This document shows positions 1-8,114 of a stretch of DNA of 64,000 bases, in pieces. Numbering within the stretch: the stretch's first letter is position 1; the number at the start of each line of letters is the position of its first letter. Source of the DNA: Galactobacter sp052108535. GTDB taxonomy: Bacteria; Actinomycetota; Actinomycetes; Actinomycetales; Micrococcaceae. The stretch covers positions 23,701 to 87,700 of the forward strand of contig JBQDZM010000007.1 of the NCBI GenBank assembly GCA_052108535.1, read 5' to 3'. Below the pieces are notes generated by a model. The model saw nothing but the letters and a program-made list of their open reading frames with translations. It made no database searches and was not told the DNA's origin. The position numbers were made by a program, and so were the translations under genes.

Positions 1-158
1 GGGGCCTTCTTCACGGCCGTCCCGTCACGGGGATCACCGTTGATCAGCTGCGAGTGCGCAGCCGCGGATCCCACGAATACCGGCGCCATGAAGGCCAGCA
101 GCAGCGTCAGGATCGCTGCCAGGGTCAAAGGGGATTTCAGGGATGCACGCTTAACCAT
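1..158 (-). CDS. CopC-domain copper-binding protein, N-terminal part (runs off the window start)
   Basis: Only the first 52 codons are present; the gene continues beyond base 1. The start is the ATG at 158, preceded by a GGGGAT-like purine stretch. Residues 1-35 form a Sec signal peptide: a basic MVKR start, a long Leu/Ala core and an SAAA cleavage region. The mature protein would begin AHSQLINGDPRDGTAV. Mature proteins of the CopC/YobA family typically start with Ala-His followed by a DPxDG motif, and the N-terminal His is a Cu(II) ligand. The likely role is extracytoplasmic copper binding, often together with a CopD-type membrane domain, which is not visible here. The family is inferred from the N-terminus alone. 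Confidence 0.75.
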   Translation of the reverse strand, partial: MVKRASLKSPLTLAAILTLLLAFMAPVFVGSAAAHSQLINGDPRDGTAVKKA

Positions 159-191
159 CACATCCCCGATCCTACCGACACGGACCCCGGG

Positions 192-197
192 CATACT
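192..197 (+). promoter_or_regulatory. -10 box CATACT of a leaderless transcript
   Basis: CATACT lies exactly 7 nt before the GTG at 205. No Shine-Dalgarno has usable spacing, so transcription probably starts at or next to the start codon. The same hexamer and spacing occur before putA. No clear -35 box is visible. Confidence 0.45.
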
Positions 198-204
198 GGG
201 GAGG

Positions 205-1005
205 GTGACGCACCTCCCACCAGCCACACCGCGCCCCACCCCCGTTCCCGGGGTGACGTACCTGCTCCAGGACAATCCCGGCCCCATGAGCCTGGAGGGC
301 ACCCAGACGTATCTTCTCCCCGGACGCACGGGATGGATCGTCGTGGATCCGGGGGACGACGACGAAGCGCACCAGGACGCCATAGCGGCGGCAGGCCCCG
401 TCGAGACCATCCTCGTGACGCATCGGCATCACGATCATGTGGGCGGATTGGCGCGCCTGCGCGCCGCCGCGGGAGCCGCCTCCCGCGGCTTCGACGCCGG
501 GTTCAGCTGCGGCGCAGACCCCCTGGCCGACGGCGAGTCGATCGCCCTGGGCGCTCCCCTCACCTCGGTCCAGGTGCTCACCACCCCCGGTCACACCTCC
601 GATTCGATCTCGCTGATCCTCCACAGCGCAGAAGGCCCCGTCGGGGTCCTGACCGGAGACACCCTCTTGGGGCATGGCACCACGATCATCGACCACCCCG
701 ACGGCCGTTTGAGCGACTACTTAAGTTCTCTGGACCGACTGGCCGGACTGGGGCCAATCCCCGCACTGCCCGCCCACGGCGGCTTCCCCGGCCCGGTGGA
801 CACGTTGGCACAGACCTATCGCGACCACCGCCTCCAACGCCTTCAGCAGGTGCGCCACGCGGTGGCGGACCTGCGCGCGGCAGGCCGGGACATTTCCGTC
901 GGGCAGGTGACCGACGCGGTCTATGCCGACGTTGACCCATCCGTGCGGCGCGCGGCCGAACACACCGTGGCGGCCCAGTTGGCACTGTTGGAGGAGCGGG
1001 GCTGA
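205..1005 (+). CDS. Metallo-beta-lactamase-fold hydrolase (LACTB2/RNase Z-like)
   Basis: This is a 266-aa soluble hydrolase. The zinc motif THRHHDH is at residues 72-78. It is followed by a metal Asp in GDTLLGHGTT and a late His in PAHGG, the usual MBL layout. The C-terminal 70 residues are helical (RDHRLQRLQQV...) and resemble the winged-helix tail of LACTB2-like proteins, which act on RNA or thioesters. I chose GTG 205 because of the leaderless -10 box. The open frame extends upstream to 40, but that part overlaps the start of the divergent copC-like gene and looks non-coding. The substrate is unknown. The next gene starts 14 nt after the stop. Confidence 0.8.
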   Translation: MTHLPPATPRPTPVPGVTYLLQDNPGPMSLEGTQTYLLPGRTGWIVVDPGDDDEAHQDAIAAAGPVETILVTHRHHDHVGGLARLRAAAGAASRGFDAGFSCGADPLADGESIALGAPLTSVQVLTTPGHTSDSISLILHSAEGPVGVLTGDTLLGHGTTIIDHPDGRLSDYLSSLDRLAGLGPIPALPAHGGFPGPVDTLAQTYRDHRLQRLQQVRHAVADLRAAGRDISVGQVTDAVYADVDPSVRRAAEHTVAAQLALLEERG

Positions 1006-1006
1006 C

Positions 1007-1012
1007 TACTGT
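1007..1012 (+). promoter_or_regulatory. -10 box TACTGT of a leaderless transcript
   Basis: TACTGT sits 7 nt before the ATG at 1020, in the gap after the hydrolase gene. The following dehydrogenase therefore probably has its own leaderless promoter. Confidence 0.4.
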
Positions 1013-1019
1013 AGGTGGC

Positions 1020-1802
1020 ATGTCGACCCCTTCCCCGTCTGACGCGGCCGCCCACCGCACCGCCCTGATCACCGGAGCCACCTCCGGAATTGGAGCCGAG
1101 TTTGCCTCCCAGATCGCCGCACAAGGACGCCACCTGATCCTTGTTGCGCGTGACGCAGACCGGCTCGCTGCCAAGTGCCAGGAAGTGGAATCCCGCTTTT
1201 CCATCCATGCGGAAGGGCTGGTGGCCGACCTCCTCACCGAGGAGGGGCAGCAGGCCGTCGAGGCGCGGCTCCTCTCCCACATTGACCCCGTGGAACTGCT
1301 GGTCAACAACGCCGGATACGGGCTCGGCGCAGCCTTCGACAAGACCAGCTGGGACCAGGAACGCGACCATTGGCGCATCCACACGGAGGTTCCGCTGCGT
1401 TTGTGCCACGCCGCGCTTTCTACCATGTTGCAGCGTGGAGGCGGCCGGATCATCAACGTGGCCTCGGCCGCGGCCTTCACGCCTCGGGGCACGTACTCGG
1501 CCGCGAAACTGGCCATGGTCAACTTCTCCGAGTGGGCCAACCTTCACTATGCCGGTTCCGGAATCGGCGTCACGGCCCTCTGCCCGGGCCTGACCCGCAC
1601 CGAGTTCCACGAGCGCAGCGGCCAGGACACCTCCAAGTTCCCCAAGCTCGGATGGCTGAAGGCGGAGAAGGTGGTGCGCCAGGCCCTCTCCGACTCCGCG
1701 GCAGGCAAAGCGCGTTCCACGCCGTCGCTGCGCTACAAGACCGCCCGAATCCTCAGCAACGTCCTCCCCAAGAGCACCGTGGAGCGGGTCGTGGACCGCT
1801 GA
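1020..1802 (+). CDS. Short-chain dehydrogenase/reductase
   Basis: This is a 260-aa classical SDR with a Rossmann fold. The NAD(P)-binding GATSGIG is at residues 19-25, NNAGYG follows near 95, the catalytic Ser is in NVASAAAF, and the YSAAK catalytic Tyr/Lys motif is near 160. The sequence resembles the DltE-like group of short-chain oxidoreductases, whose substrates are mostly unknown. The ATG at 1020 lies 7 nt after a TACTGT box. The enzyme is expected to be cytosolic; its substrate cannot be told from sequence. Confidence 0.85.
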   Translation: MSTPSPSDAAAHRTALITGATSGIGAEFASQIAAQGRHLILVARDADRLAAKCQEVESRFSIHAEGLVADLLTEEGQQAVEARLLSHIDPVELLVNNAGYGLGAAFDKTSWDQERDHWRIHTEVPLRLCHAALSTMLQRGGGRIINVASAAAFTPRGTYSAAKLAMVNFSEWANLHYAGSGIGVTALCPGLTRTEFHERSGQDTSKFPKLGWLKAEKVVRQALSDSAAGKARSTPSLRYKTARILSNVLPKSTVERVVDR

Positions 1803-2101
1803 GCCGTCGCAATTCGACGTGGCCGTTGCTCTCCGGCTTGGCCGTCTCAATTCGACATCGGTAGTACCAGTGATGCACTTCATACCCCCTGTCTGCTCCC
1901 CCCGAGATTTCAGGCCAGACGGCCGTTGCCTTGCCTAACACCAATATCGTCCGATGATGGTTTGGATTGTAAATCCACATGCCCGCCTTCTAGGCTGACA
2001 CCGTTGCCCATTAGGTCACGACAGCGTCACCACTCGTGCGATGACGCGCCTACTTCTGTGGGGCAACCCGGTCATTTGCCTCCTATACGAAGAGACACTC
2101 C
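1803..2101 (+). promoter_or_regulatory. Promoter and leader region of the siderophore uptake operon
   Basis: This 299-nt stretch has no convincing gene. A possible promoter is TTGTAA (1967-1972), an 18-nt spacer and TAGGCT (1991-1996). That would give a 5' leader of about 100 nt. At 2011-2029, just past the predicted start point, TTAGGTCACGACAGCGTCA matches the DtxR/IdeR consensus at 12 of 19 positions by my count. Iron repression of the operon would fit. The operator is weak and inferred. Confidence 0.35.
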
Positions 2102-3100
2102 ATGAAGTCCTCCATGCGTACCCTCGGCGCCTTGAGCGCTGCCGCCTCCCTGCTGTTCATCAGCGCCTGCGGTTCCTCCGACACCGCCGACGACAAGAAG
2201 GATTCGTCAGCAGCCACGATCACCATCACCGACAACTCCGGTGAGATCAAGGTTCCCCACCTGCCCAAGCAGTACGCGGTCACCGACAACCTCTCCATGC
2301 GCACCCTGATGGACTGGGATCTGAAGCCCGTCGCCGCCGCACGCGCTCTGATGCCGGGCGACTGGGAGTGGACCAACGACGATTCCATCGCCGACTCCGG
2401 TTCCCACCGCGAACCCGATCTGGAGAAGATCGTCGCTGCAGAGCCCGACCTCGTCATCAACGGTTACCGCTACGGCGAGCAGCAGGACAAGCTCAAGGAG
2501 CTGCTCCCCGACACCCCCGTGGTGACCTTCGACCGCCAGGACGACGAGACCCACATCGCTAACCTGGAGCGCCACACCGAGCAGCTGGGCAAGATCTTCG
2601 ACAAGGAAGGCGAAGCCAAGAAGAAGATCGAGGAGTTCCAGGCCTCTGAGAAGAAGGCCAAGGACGAGTACAACGCCGACGAGACCGTCATGGGCCTTGT
2701 CACCTCCGGTGGCGACATCAACTACTCCGACCCTGCAGAAGGCCGCGGCGCCGCCCCGCTGTTCGAGGCACTCGACCTGAAGCCGGCCCTCGAGGTCGAA
2801 AAGGGCGACTCCAACCACGAGGGCAACAAGATCTCCGTGGAGACCATCGCCAAGTCCAACCCCGACTGGCTGATCGTGCTGGACCGCGATGCTCCGCTGG
2901 CCGCCAAGGGTGGCGAGGACGCTGAGGAGTACACCCCGGCCAAGGATCTGCTAGACAACTCCGCAGCACTGAAGAACACCACCGCTGTGAAGAAGAACCA
3001 GATCATCATCCTGCCTGCAGACCTCTACCTGGACGAGGGCATCGAGATGTACACCGAGATCTTCAACCAGGCCGCTGAGGCCTTCGCTGACGCCAAGTGA
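2102..3100 (+). CDS. Siderophore/iron ABC transporter substrate-binding lipoprotein
   Basis: This is a 332-aa exported lipoprotein. The signal peptide ends in the lipobox ISAC with the lipidated Cys at 23. A Ser/Asp/Lys-rich linker follows, then a two-lobe periplasmic-binding fold (TITDNSGEIKVPHLPKQYAV..., EPDLVING, NPDWLIVLDRDA). The sequence resembles the FatB/CeuE/YclQ group that binds ferric catecholate or carboxylate siderophores. Two permeases and an ATPase follow in the order of the yclQNOP-type systems. The start is ATG 2102 with weak GAAGAG-like SD. The exact siderophore cannot be read from the sequence. Confidence 0.88.
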   Translation: MKSSMRTLGALSAAASLLFISACGSSDTADDKKDSSAATITITDNSGEIKVPHLPKQYAVTDNLSMRTLMDWDLKPVAAARALMPGDWEWTNDDSIADSGSHREPDLEKIVAAEPDLVINGYRYGEQQDKLKELLPDTPVVTFDRQDDETHIANLERHTEQLGKIFDKEGEAKKKIEEFQASEKKAKDEYNADETVMGLVTSGGDINYSDPAEGRGAAPLFEALDLKPALEVEKGDSNHEGNKISVETIAKSNPDWLIVLDRDAPLAAKGGEDAEEYTPAKDLLDNSAALKNTTAVKKNQIIILPADLYLDEGIEMYTEIFNQAAEAFADAK

Positions 3101-3142
3101 GTCTGAGTCACCCGTGAGTCCCACTCACGGTTGACTCGCATA

Positions 3143-3187
3143 ACGTGTGCAGGGTGAGTGCCCCATGGGCACTCACCCTGCACGCGT
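3143..3187 (+). terminator. 21-bp intercistronic hairpin after the binding-protein gene
   Basis: Arms 3143-3163 and 3167-3187 pair over 21 positions with one G-T wobble and a CAT loop. There is no good T-run, only TCTCTCC. It sits between the lipoprotein and permease genes, so it may act as a partial terminator or 3'-end stabiliser that gives more binding protein than permease. Confidence 0.7.
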
Positions 3188-3220
3188 GTCTCTCCTGACG
3201 ACCCCCAACGAACCGAGCGC

Positions 3221-4210
3221 ATGAGTACAGCCACCACCCCTCCCGGAACCAGGAAGCGGCAGCGCCTCTTCACCTGGCCCCTGACCATCGGCGTGATCGT
3301 CGTGTCAGGGCTCCTGGTCGCCAGCCTCTGTGTGGGCGAATACAACATCCTCACCGCAGATGACGGGTGGGAGATGTTCATGATCACCCGCGTACCGCGC
3401 ACTATCGGGCTGCTGTTGGCCGGCGCCGCGCTGGCCATGTCCGGCCTGGTGATGCAGATGGTCACCCAGAACCGTTTCGTTGAGCCCACCACCACGGGAA
3501 CCACCGAGTGGGCCGGGCTGGGGCTGCTGTTGGTCTACATTCTTGACCCTGGAGCGCCGGTCATCGTGAAGATGCTGGGCGCCATCGCCGCCTCCTTCAT
3601 CGGCACGTTCCTCTTCTTCGCTTTTGTGCGCCGCGTGACGCTGAAATCCTCCGTGGTGGTGCCCATCGTCGGCATGATGCTCGGTGCCGTGATCGGCTCT
3701 GTATCCAACTACATCGCCCTGGCCTTTGACGCCACCCAGTCGCTGTCCATCTGGTTCACGGGCTCCTTCACCTCGGTGTTGAAGGGCCAATACGAACCGA
3801 TCTGGGCCGTGGCCGTGGTGGTCGTGATCATCTTCATCACCGCCGACCGCTTCACGGTGGCCGGCCTGGGTCGTGACATGGCCACCAGCGTGGGCCTCAA
3901 CCACGATCGGGTGGTTCTGCTCGGTACCGGTCTGATCGCGGTCACCACCGGCATCATCACCGTGGTGGTCGGCAACCTTCCCTTCCTTGGCCTGGTGGTT
4001 CCCAACCTGGTCTCACGGTTCCGCGGCGACGACCTGCGGTCCAACCTCCCCTGGGTGGCCCTGGGCGGAGTGGGCATGGTGACCCTGGGCGATCTGATCA
4101 GCCGCACCGTCGTAGCCCCGTTCGAACTGCCCGTCTCCCTGATCCTGGGTGTGGTCGGCGCGGTCGTGTTCATCGCCTTGCTGTTGAAGGGACGCAAAGT
4201 TGTCCGTTGA
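3221..4210 (+). CDS. Siderophore ABC transporter permease (FecCD family), first subunit
   Basis: This 329-aa membrane protein has about nine hydrophobic helices. It carries the FecCD/BtuC-type region NLPFLGLVVPNLVSRFRGDD, where the family couples to the ATPase, and a GTTEWAGLG-like segment. It is equivalent to YclN. I chose the ATG at 3221, after a leader that contains the hairpin; the open frame from 3158 runs through that hairpin. The 3' end overlaps the next permease gene by 11 nt, which suggests translational coupling. With its partner it forms the inner-membrane channel for ferric-siderophore import. Confidence 0.87.
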   Translation: MSTATTPPGTRKRQRLFTWPLTIGVIVVSGLLVASLCVGEYNILTADDGWEMFMITRVPRTIGLLLAGAALAMSGLVMQMVTQNRFVEPTTTGTTEWAGLGLLLVYILDPGAPVIVKMLGAIAASFIGTFLFFAFVRRVTLKSSVVVPIVGMMLGAVIGSVSNYIALAFDATQSLSIWFTGSFTSVLKGQYEPIWAVAVVVVIIFITADRFTVAGLGRDMATSVGLNHDRVVLLGTGLIAVTTGIITVVVGNLPFLGLVVPNLVSRFRGDDLRSNLPWVALGGVGMVTLGDLISRTVVAPFELPVSLILGVVGAVVFIALLLKGRKVVR

Positions 4211-5237
4211 GTCCCGCCCCACCCTCCAGGCGCCTCGGCGCTCCGGCGCCCTGCCTTCTGCGAAGTCACGCAGGCGCTACCTGATCATCCTCTCCGTCCT
4301 GGTGCTGCTGGCCGTCGCCATCGTGGTGCTGACCATGACCTACAAGAACCCCATGCCGTACGGCACCAAGGGGTTCTGGATCATCTCCAAGATGCGCGTG
4401 ACCGCGCTGGGCGTGATCTTCGTGGTGGCCATCGCGCAAGCCGTGGCGACCATCGCCTTCCAGACGGTGACCAACAACCGCATCCTGACGCCGTCCATCA
4501 TGGGCTTCGAGTCCCTGTACCGGCTGGTGCAGACCATCGCGGTGGTGATCCTGGGAACCACGGGAGGTGCCTACCTCTCCGGTACCTGGCAGTTCCTCGG
4601 TCAGATCGTGGTGATGGTGATCTTCGCCTGCCTGCTCTACGGCTTCCTGCTCACCGGCAAACGCGCGGATCTGCACGTCACGCTGCTGATCGGGCTGGTC
4701 TTGGGAGGCGGGCTGGCGTCCGTTGCGACCTTCATGGAGCAATTGCTTGACCCGGCCGAGTTCGACATCCTCCTGGCCCGCCAGATCGCCTCTGTGGGTA
4801 GCGCTGACACCACTAAATTGAGTATCGCGGTGCCGCTCGTGGTGGGTTGCGCCGTTCTCATGTTCTTCTTCTCCAAGCGGCTGAACGTGCTGGCCCTGGG
4901 CCGCGACACCGCGGTCAACCTCGGGCTGCACCATCAGCGCTTCACCATTGCGGTGCTGGTCCTGGTCGCCATCCTGGTGTCGGTGTCCACCGCCCTGATC
5001 GGTCCCATGACGTTCTTCGGATTCCTGATCGCCATGCTGACCTACCAGTTGGCTGACACCTTTGACCATCGCCTGCTCTTCCCGATGGCGGCAGTGCTGG
5101 GCTTCGTGGTCTTTGCCGGCGCCTACTTCATCCTGAAGCACGTCTTCCCTGCAGAAGGCTCGGTCTCCATCATCATCGAACTCGTGGGAGGCCTGGCCTT
5201 CCTGCTCTACATCCTCCGGAAGGGCCGCCTCGCATGA
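4200..5237 (+). CDS. Siderophore ABC transporter permease (FecCD family), second subunit
   Basis: This 345-aa membrane protein is equivalent to YclO. It starts with a basic cytosolic tail (AKSRRRYLIIL) and has about nine helices. The family region IGPMTFFGFLIAMLTYQLAD is present. The likely start is TTG 4200, 11 nt inside the previous gene, with AAGGGA upstream as ribosome-binding site. The gene ends in an ATGA overlap with the ATPase gene, so the three membrane-complex genes look translationally coupled. It should pair with the first permease as a heterodimer. Confidence 0.87.
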   Translation: MSVESRPTLQAPRRSGALPSAKSRRRYLIILSVLVLLAVAIVVLTMTYKNPMPYGTKGFWIISKMRVTALGVIFVVAIAQAVATIAFQTVTNNRILTPSIMGFESLYRLVQTIAVVILGTTGGAYLSGTWQFLGQIVVMVIFACLLYGFLLTGKRADLHVTLLIGLVLGGGLASVATFMEQLLDPAEFDILLARQIASVGSADTTKLSIAVPLVVGCAVLMFFFSKRLNVLALGRDTAVNLGLHHQRFTIAVLVLVAILVSVSTALIGPMTFFGFLIAMLTYQLADTFDHRLLFPMAAVLGFVVFAGAYFILKHVFPAEGSVSIIIELVGGLAFLLYILRKGRLA

Positions 5238-6043
5238 GCACCTCAGCACGCCTCGACGAAACCGGCGAGCACACAGCAGACACCCACGCGATCGAACTCG
5301 AGGGTGTCCTGCGCAGCTACACCGACGACGTCCGCATCGGGCCCGTGGACCTGCGGATCCCAGCCGGTGGCATGACGGCGCTGGTGGGTCCAAACGGCGC
5401 CGGGAAATCCACCCTGCTGACCATGATCGGTCGACTCATGGGGGCGGACGCTGGCACCATTTCCGTGGGCGGTCACGACGTCGCCAAGACGCCGTCGAAG
5501 CAGATGGCCAAGGTGGTCTCCATCCTGCGCCAGGAGAACCACTTCGTCACCCGCCTCACCGTGCGCCAGCTCGTGGGGTTCGGCCGCTTCCCGTACTCCA
5601 AGGGTCACCTGACTTTGCTGGACGAGGACAAGGTGTCCGAGGCCATCGATTTCATGGGCCTCAGCGAGCTGGAGACCCGCTACCTGGATCAGCTTTCCGG
5701 CGGTCAACGCCAGCGCGCCTATGTGGCCATGGTGTTGGCCCAGGACACTGACTACATCCTGTTGGACGAGCCGCTGAACAACCTGGACATGGAACACTCC
5801 GCGGCGATGATGCGCAGGCTGGACACCTTCGTCAAGGAACAGGGCAAGACCGTGGTGATCGTGTTGCACGACATCAACTTCGCCGCCCGATACGCCTCCC
5901 ACATCTGCGCCATGAAGAACGGCCAGGTGGCGCACTTCGGTACCGCGGAGGAGGTCATGGATTCCGCCATCCTCACGGACGTGTTCAACACCCAGGTGGA
6001 CGTGCTCCAGACCGAACGCGGTCCCATCGCCGTGTACTACTGA
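5234..6043 (+). CDS. Siderophore ABC transporter ATP-binding protein (FepC/YclP-like)
   Basis: This 269-aa ATPase powers the importer encoded just upstream. Walker A GPNGAGKST is at residues 52-60. The Q-loop lies in LRQENHFVT, the signature is LSGGQRQRAYVAM, Walker B is YILLDEPLNNLD, and the switch His is in VLHDINFA. The ATG at 5234 overlaps the permease stop (ATGA). All parts of a siderophore importer are therefore present in one operon: lipoprotein, two permeases and ATPase. Confidence 0.92.
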   Translation: MSTSARLDETGEHTADTHAIELEGVLRSYTDDVRIGPVDLRIPAGGMTALVGPNGAGKSTLLTMIGRLMGADAGTISVGGHDVAKTPSKQMAKVVSILRQENHFVTRLTVRQLVGFGRFPYSKGHLTLLDEDKVSEAIDFMGLSELETRYLDQLSGGQRQRAYVAMVLAQDTDYILLDEPLNNLDMEHSAAMMRRLDTFVKEQGKTVVIVLHDINFAARYASHICAMKNGQVAHFGTAEEVMDSAILTDVFNTQVDVLQTERGPIAVYY

Positions 6044-6063
6044 GCCAGGGGCGGGTCAACTCG

Positions 6064-6803
6064 TCACCGTTTCGACGGGGATTTCTTGGACGTGGCGATC
6101 AGCAGGATGCCGATAGCCAATGGCACCAGCACCATGAGTGCAAAACCGAAAAGCCGCCCAAGCATATACGCCGAGCCACCGCCCGCTGAGGCCGTACCGT
6201 TGCCCATCGCAGCCATCTGGCCAAGGAGCATCAAACCTCCAAACACGGTCAGCACGATGCCGATGATGAGTTTTGGTTTGCTGCGCTGAGTCTGCATCGG
6301 TGGCACAGCCTGCGCGGAACCTGCCGCCTGTCCGGGAGCGAGCGAGTACCACGTGGTCGGGTAGGCGGACACACGTCCCGGATAGAGACCGTAACGGGCC
6401 ATGCAGACCGTCTGAAGGTAGGCCTCGGACAGATCCGTTCCCGACGGCTCCTCCGACAGCGGCGCGCCGCTCTGCTCAACGAGGATTTTCCCCTGAGCCG
6501 CTGGGTCTTCATCGGGCGCCGAGCTGATGTGGCGGTCGATGCCGGGCCCCATCACGGTCATGGAGTAGTGCGACACCGAGTCCCATACCGTGGCGAAGAG
6601 TGCTTCCACACCCAGAGCCTGGGCCAGGCGGGCGTCGACCCCCTCGGGCCTGCGCATGGGTTCGGAGATCAGTACCACGTGAGGGCCACGGCGGTGCCGT
6701 CCGGACTGTCTCCGCGGCCGGACGTCGGTACCCCCGCGTAGGCCTGCATGAACTGCGCGATAGTGATGCCCCAGAATAGGCTGATGTCGTAACGCGAACT
6801 CAT
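6064..6803 (-). pseudogene. Frameshifted gene for an uncharacterised protein with two C-terminal membrane helices
   Basis: The 5' frame starts at ATG 6803, 6 nt after a TAGAGT box, and begins MSSRYDISLFWGITIAQFMQ. It stops at a TGA at 6669-6671. A second frame takes over at the same place (HVVLISEPMRRPEGVDARL) and runs to 6064, ending in two hydrophobic segments and a Lys-rich tail. The two halves read as one protein of about 245 residues if one extra 7-bp copy of CACGTGG is put back at 6675-6681. The C-terminal part could instead start at the GTG inside that 7-mer or at the following ATG. I do not recognise the family. The stop of the upstream ABC permease lies 9 nt before the start. Confidence 0.6.
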
Positions 6804-6812
6804 GGGGAAACT

Positions 6813-8114
6813 CTATGTCGCTACGCGCCCCGCTACCAACGCGTCCGCCCGAACGGCCAGCACACCGGCCACACAGACCAGTCCGACCACCACCAGGGTC
6901 AGCGGCGCCACGATCAGACTCATCCCCACCAGAGGGAAGAGCAGTACGGCAGAGGTCACCACCGCCACCAGCAGCGTCAGCACAAGCGGACCCATGAGCG
7001 CCTGCACCCTGGCCTTGTTCGGCATCCCTGCCGGGACGCCCATCATGTCGAGTGAGTGGTTGAGGTCCTCCCGGTCCAGAACCGTAGCGGCTTGGGACAC
7101 CAGCGTGGTGCACGCGACACCAACGAAGGCGATCACCAGCGTGACGATCACACCGGTGCGCACATCCGCGCCGGAGACGGCGTCTGCGGCGCCCTCGGGA
7201 TCCACTTGTTGACTCATGGCGGCGCCCGCGCCGCCCACCACCGCCACGAACCCTGCCATCGCGGCGCCGGAGACCTGCCGCCAGGTGGCGGCCACGTCGT
7301 CGAGCACAGAACGCGCTGACAGCAGCGAAACGGCGTCCGAGGCCGTGCGGAGCTTGCGCCTACCCCAGCGGCCGAGCACCCATGGCCCCACGGCGTTTAG
7401 GGCCACGAAGCCGCCCACGACCACCCCGAGCACCGCGACGACGACACCGGCGATACCGGCCACCTGGCTCACCGCCGAGGTCGATGACGTGACGGCCACC
7501 CCGACCACCACGAGACTGGCGGCGACGGCGAGCTTCAGCCAACCCGGAACCGGCCGCACGACACGCGTGCGCACCCCGAGCGGGGTCACCAACACCCGCC
7601 GTATCCCCGCCAGGGCGGACACCGCCGCCAGCGCCACCACGGCCACGGCCACGAGGGCGGCCAGCCACCAGGGCATCCAGATCGCGGCGCCGATGGCCTC
7701 GCCATGGAAGTGGATGATCCCGACGGCGGGTGCCAGTGACGCGCCGGCGGCCAGTCCGGCGACGGCGCCGAGTGCGGCCTCCGCCGCGGCCCCGAGGACG
7801 GTCACGCCAGCCACCTGTGCGCCGGTGGCGCCCACCAAGCGCAAGGTGGAGAGCCTGCGGTCCTGAGCACGGGATGAGAGCCGTGCAGCGGCGGCGCCGA
7901 GGTAGACCAAGGGGACCACCAAGAGCACCAGCGCCAGCAGGGCCAAGCCCTGCAGACTGATGCCCACCGCATCGTCCCAACGCAAGAAGGAATGTGCGCC
8001 TGCCATGGTGACAAGCACCAGGGTGGTGACCAGCGCGTACGCGCCTGCGCTGAGCAGGGCCGCACGTCGATCCACGCTCCGGCGCAGCAACCAGGAGATC
8101 CGGATCGCCGTCAT
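6813..8114 (-). CDS. FtsX-like ABC transporter permease
   Basis: This 433-aa membrane protein starts MTAIRISWLLRRSVDRR. It has long hydrophobic segments in two FtsX-type blocks, separated by hydrophobic Ala/Val-rich helices. The motif RRLSTLRLVGATGAQVAGV matches the typical FtsX/MacB RLxxLRxxGAS region. The ATG at 8114 overlaps the stop of the ATPase gene (ATGA); the open frame upstream of it overlaps the ATPase gene out of frame and is not coding. With the ATPase it forms an exporter or mechanotransmission complex of the BceAB/MacB type. The substrate, perhaps a peptide or lipid, is unknown. Confidence 0.82.
   Translation of the reverse strand: MTAIRISWLLRRSVDRRAALLSAGAYALVTTLVLVTMAGAHSFLRWDDAVGISLQGLALLALVLLVVPLVYLGAAAARLSSRAQDRRLSTLRLVGATGAQVAGVTVLGAAAEAALGAVAGLAAGASLAPAVGIIHFHGEAIGAAIWMPWWLAALVAVAVVALAAVSALAGIRRVLVTPLGVRTRVVRPVPGWLKLAVAASLVVVGVAVTSSTSAVSQVAGIAGVVVAVLGVVVGGFVALNAVGPWVLGRWGRRKLRTASDAVSLLSARSVLDDVAATWRQVSGAAMAGFVAVVGGAGAAMSQQVDPEGAADAVSGADVRTGVIVTLVIAFVGVACTTLVSQAATVLDREDLNHSLDMMGVPAGMPNKARVQALMGPLVLTLLVAVVTSAVLLFPLVGMSLIVAPLTLVVVGLVCVAGVLAVRADALVAGRVAT

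Noticed and set aside
1985..2003. A second possible DtxR-type site around TAGGCT
   Set aside because: Only about 8 of 19 positions match the consensus; the hexamer is better explained as a -10 box.
4266..5393. A 375-codon minus-strand frame opposite the second siderophore permease
   Set aside because: The His/Gln/Glu-rich translation is a typical shadow of a hydrophobic gene on the other strand.
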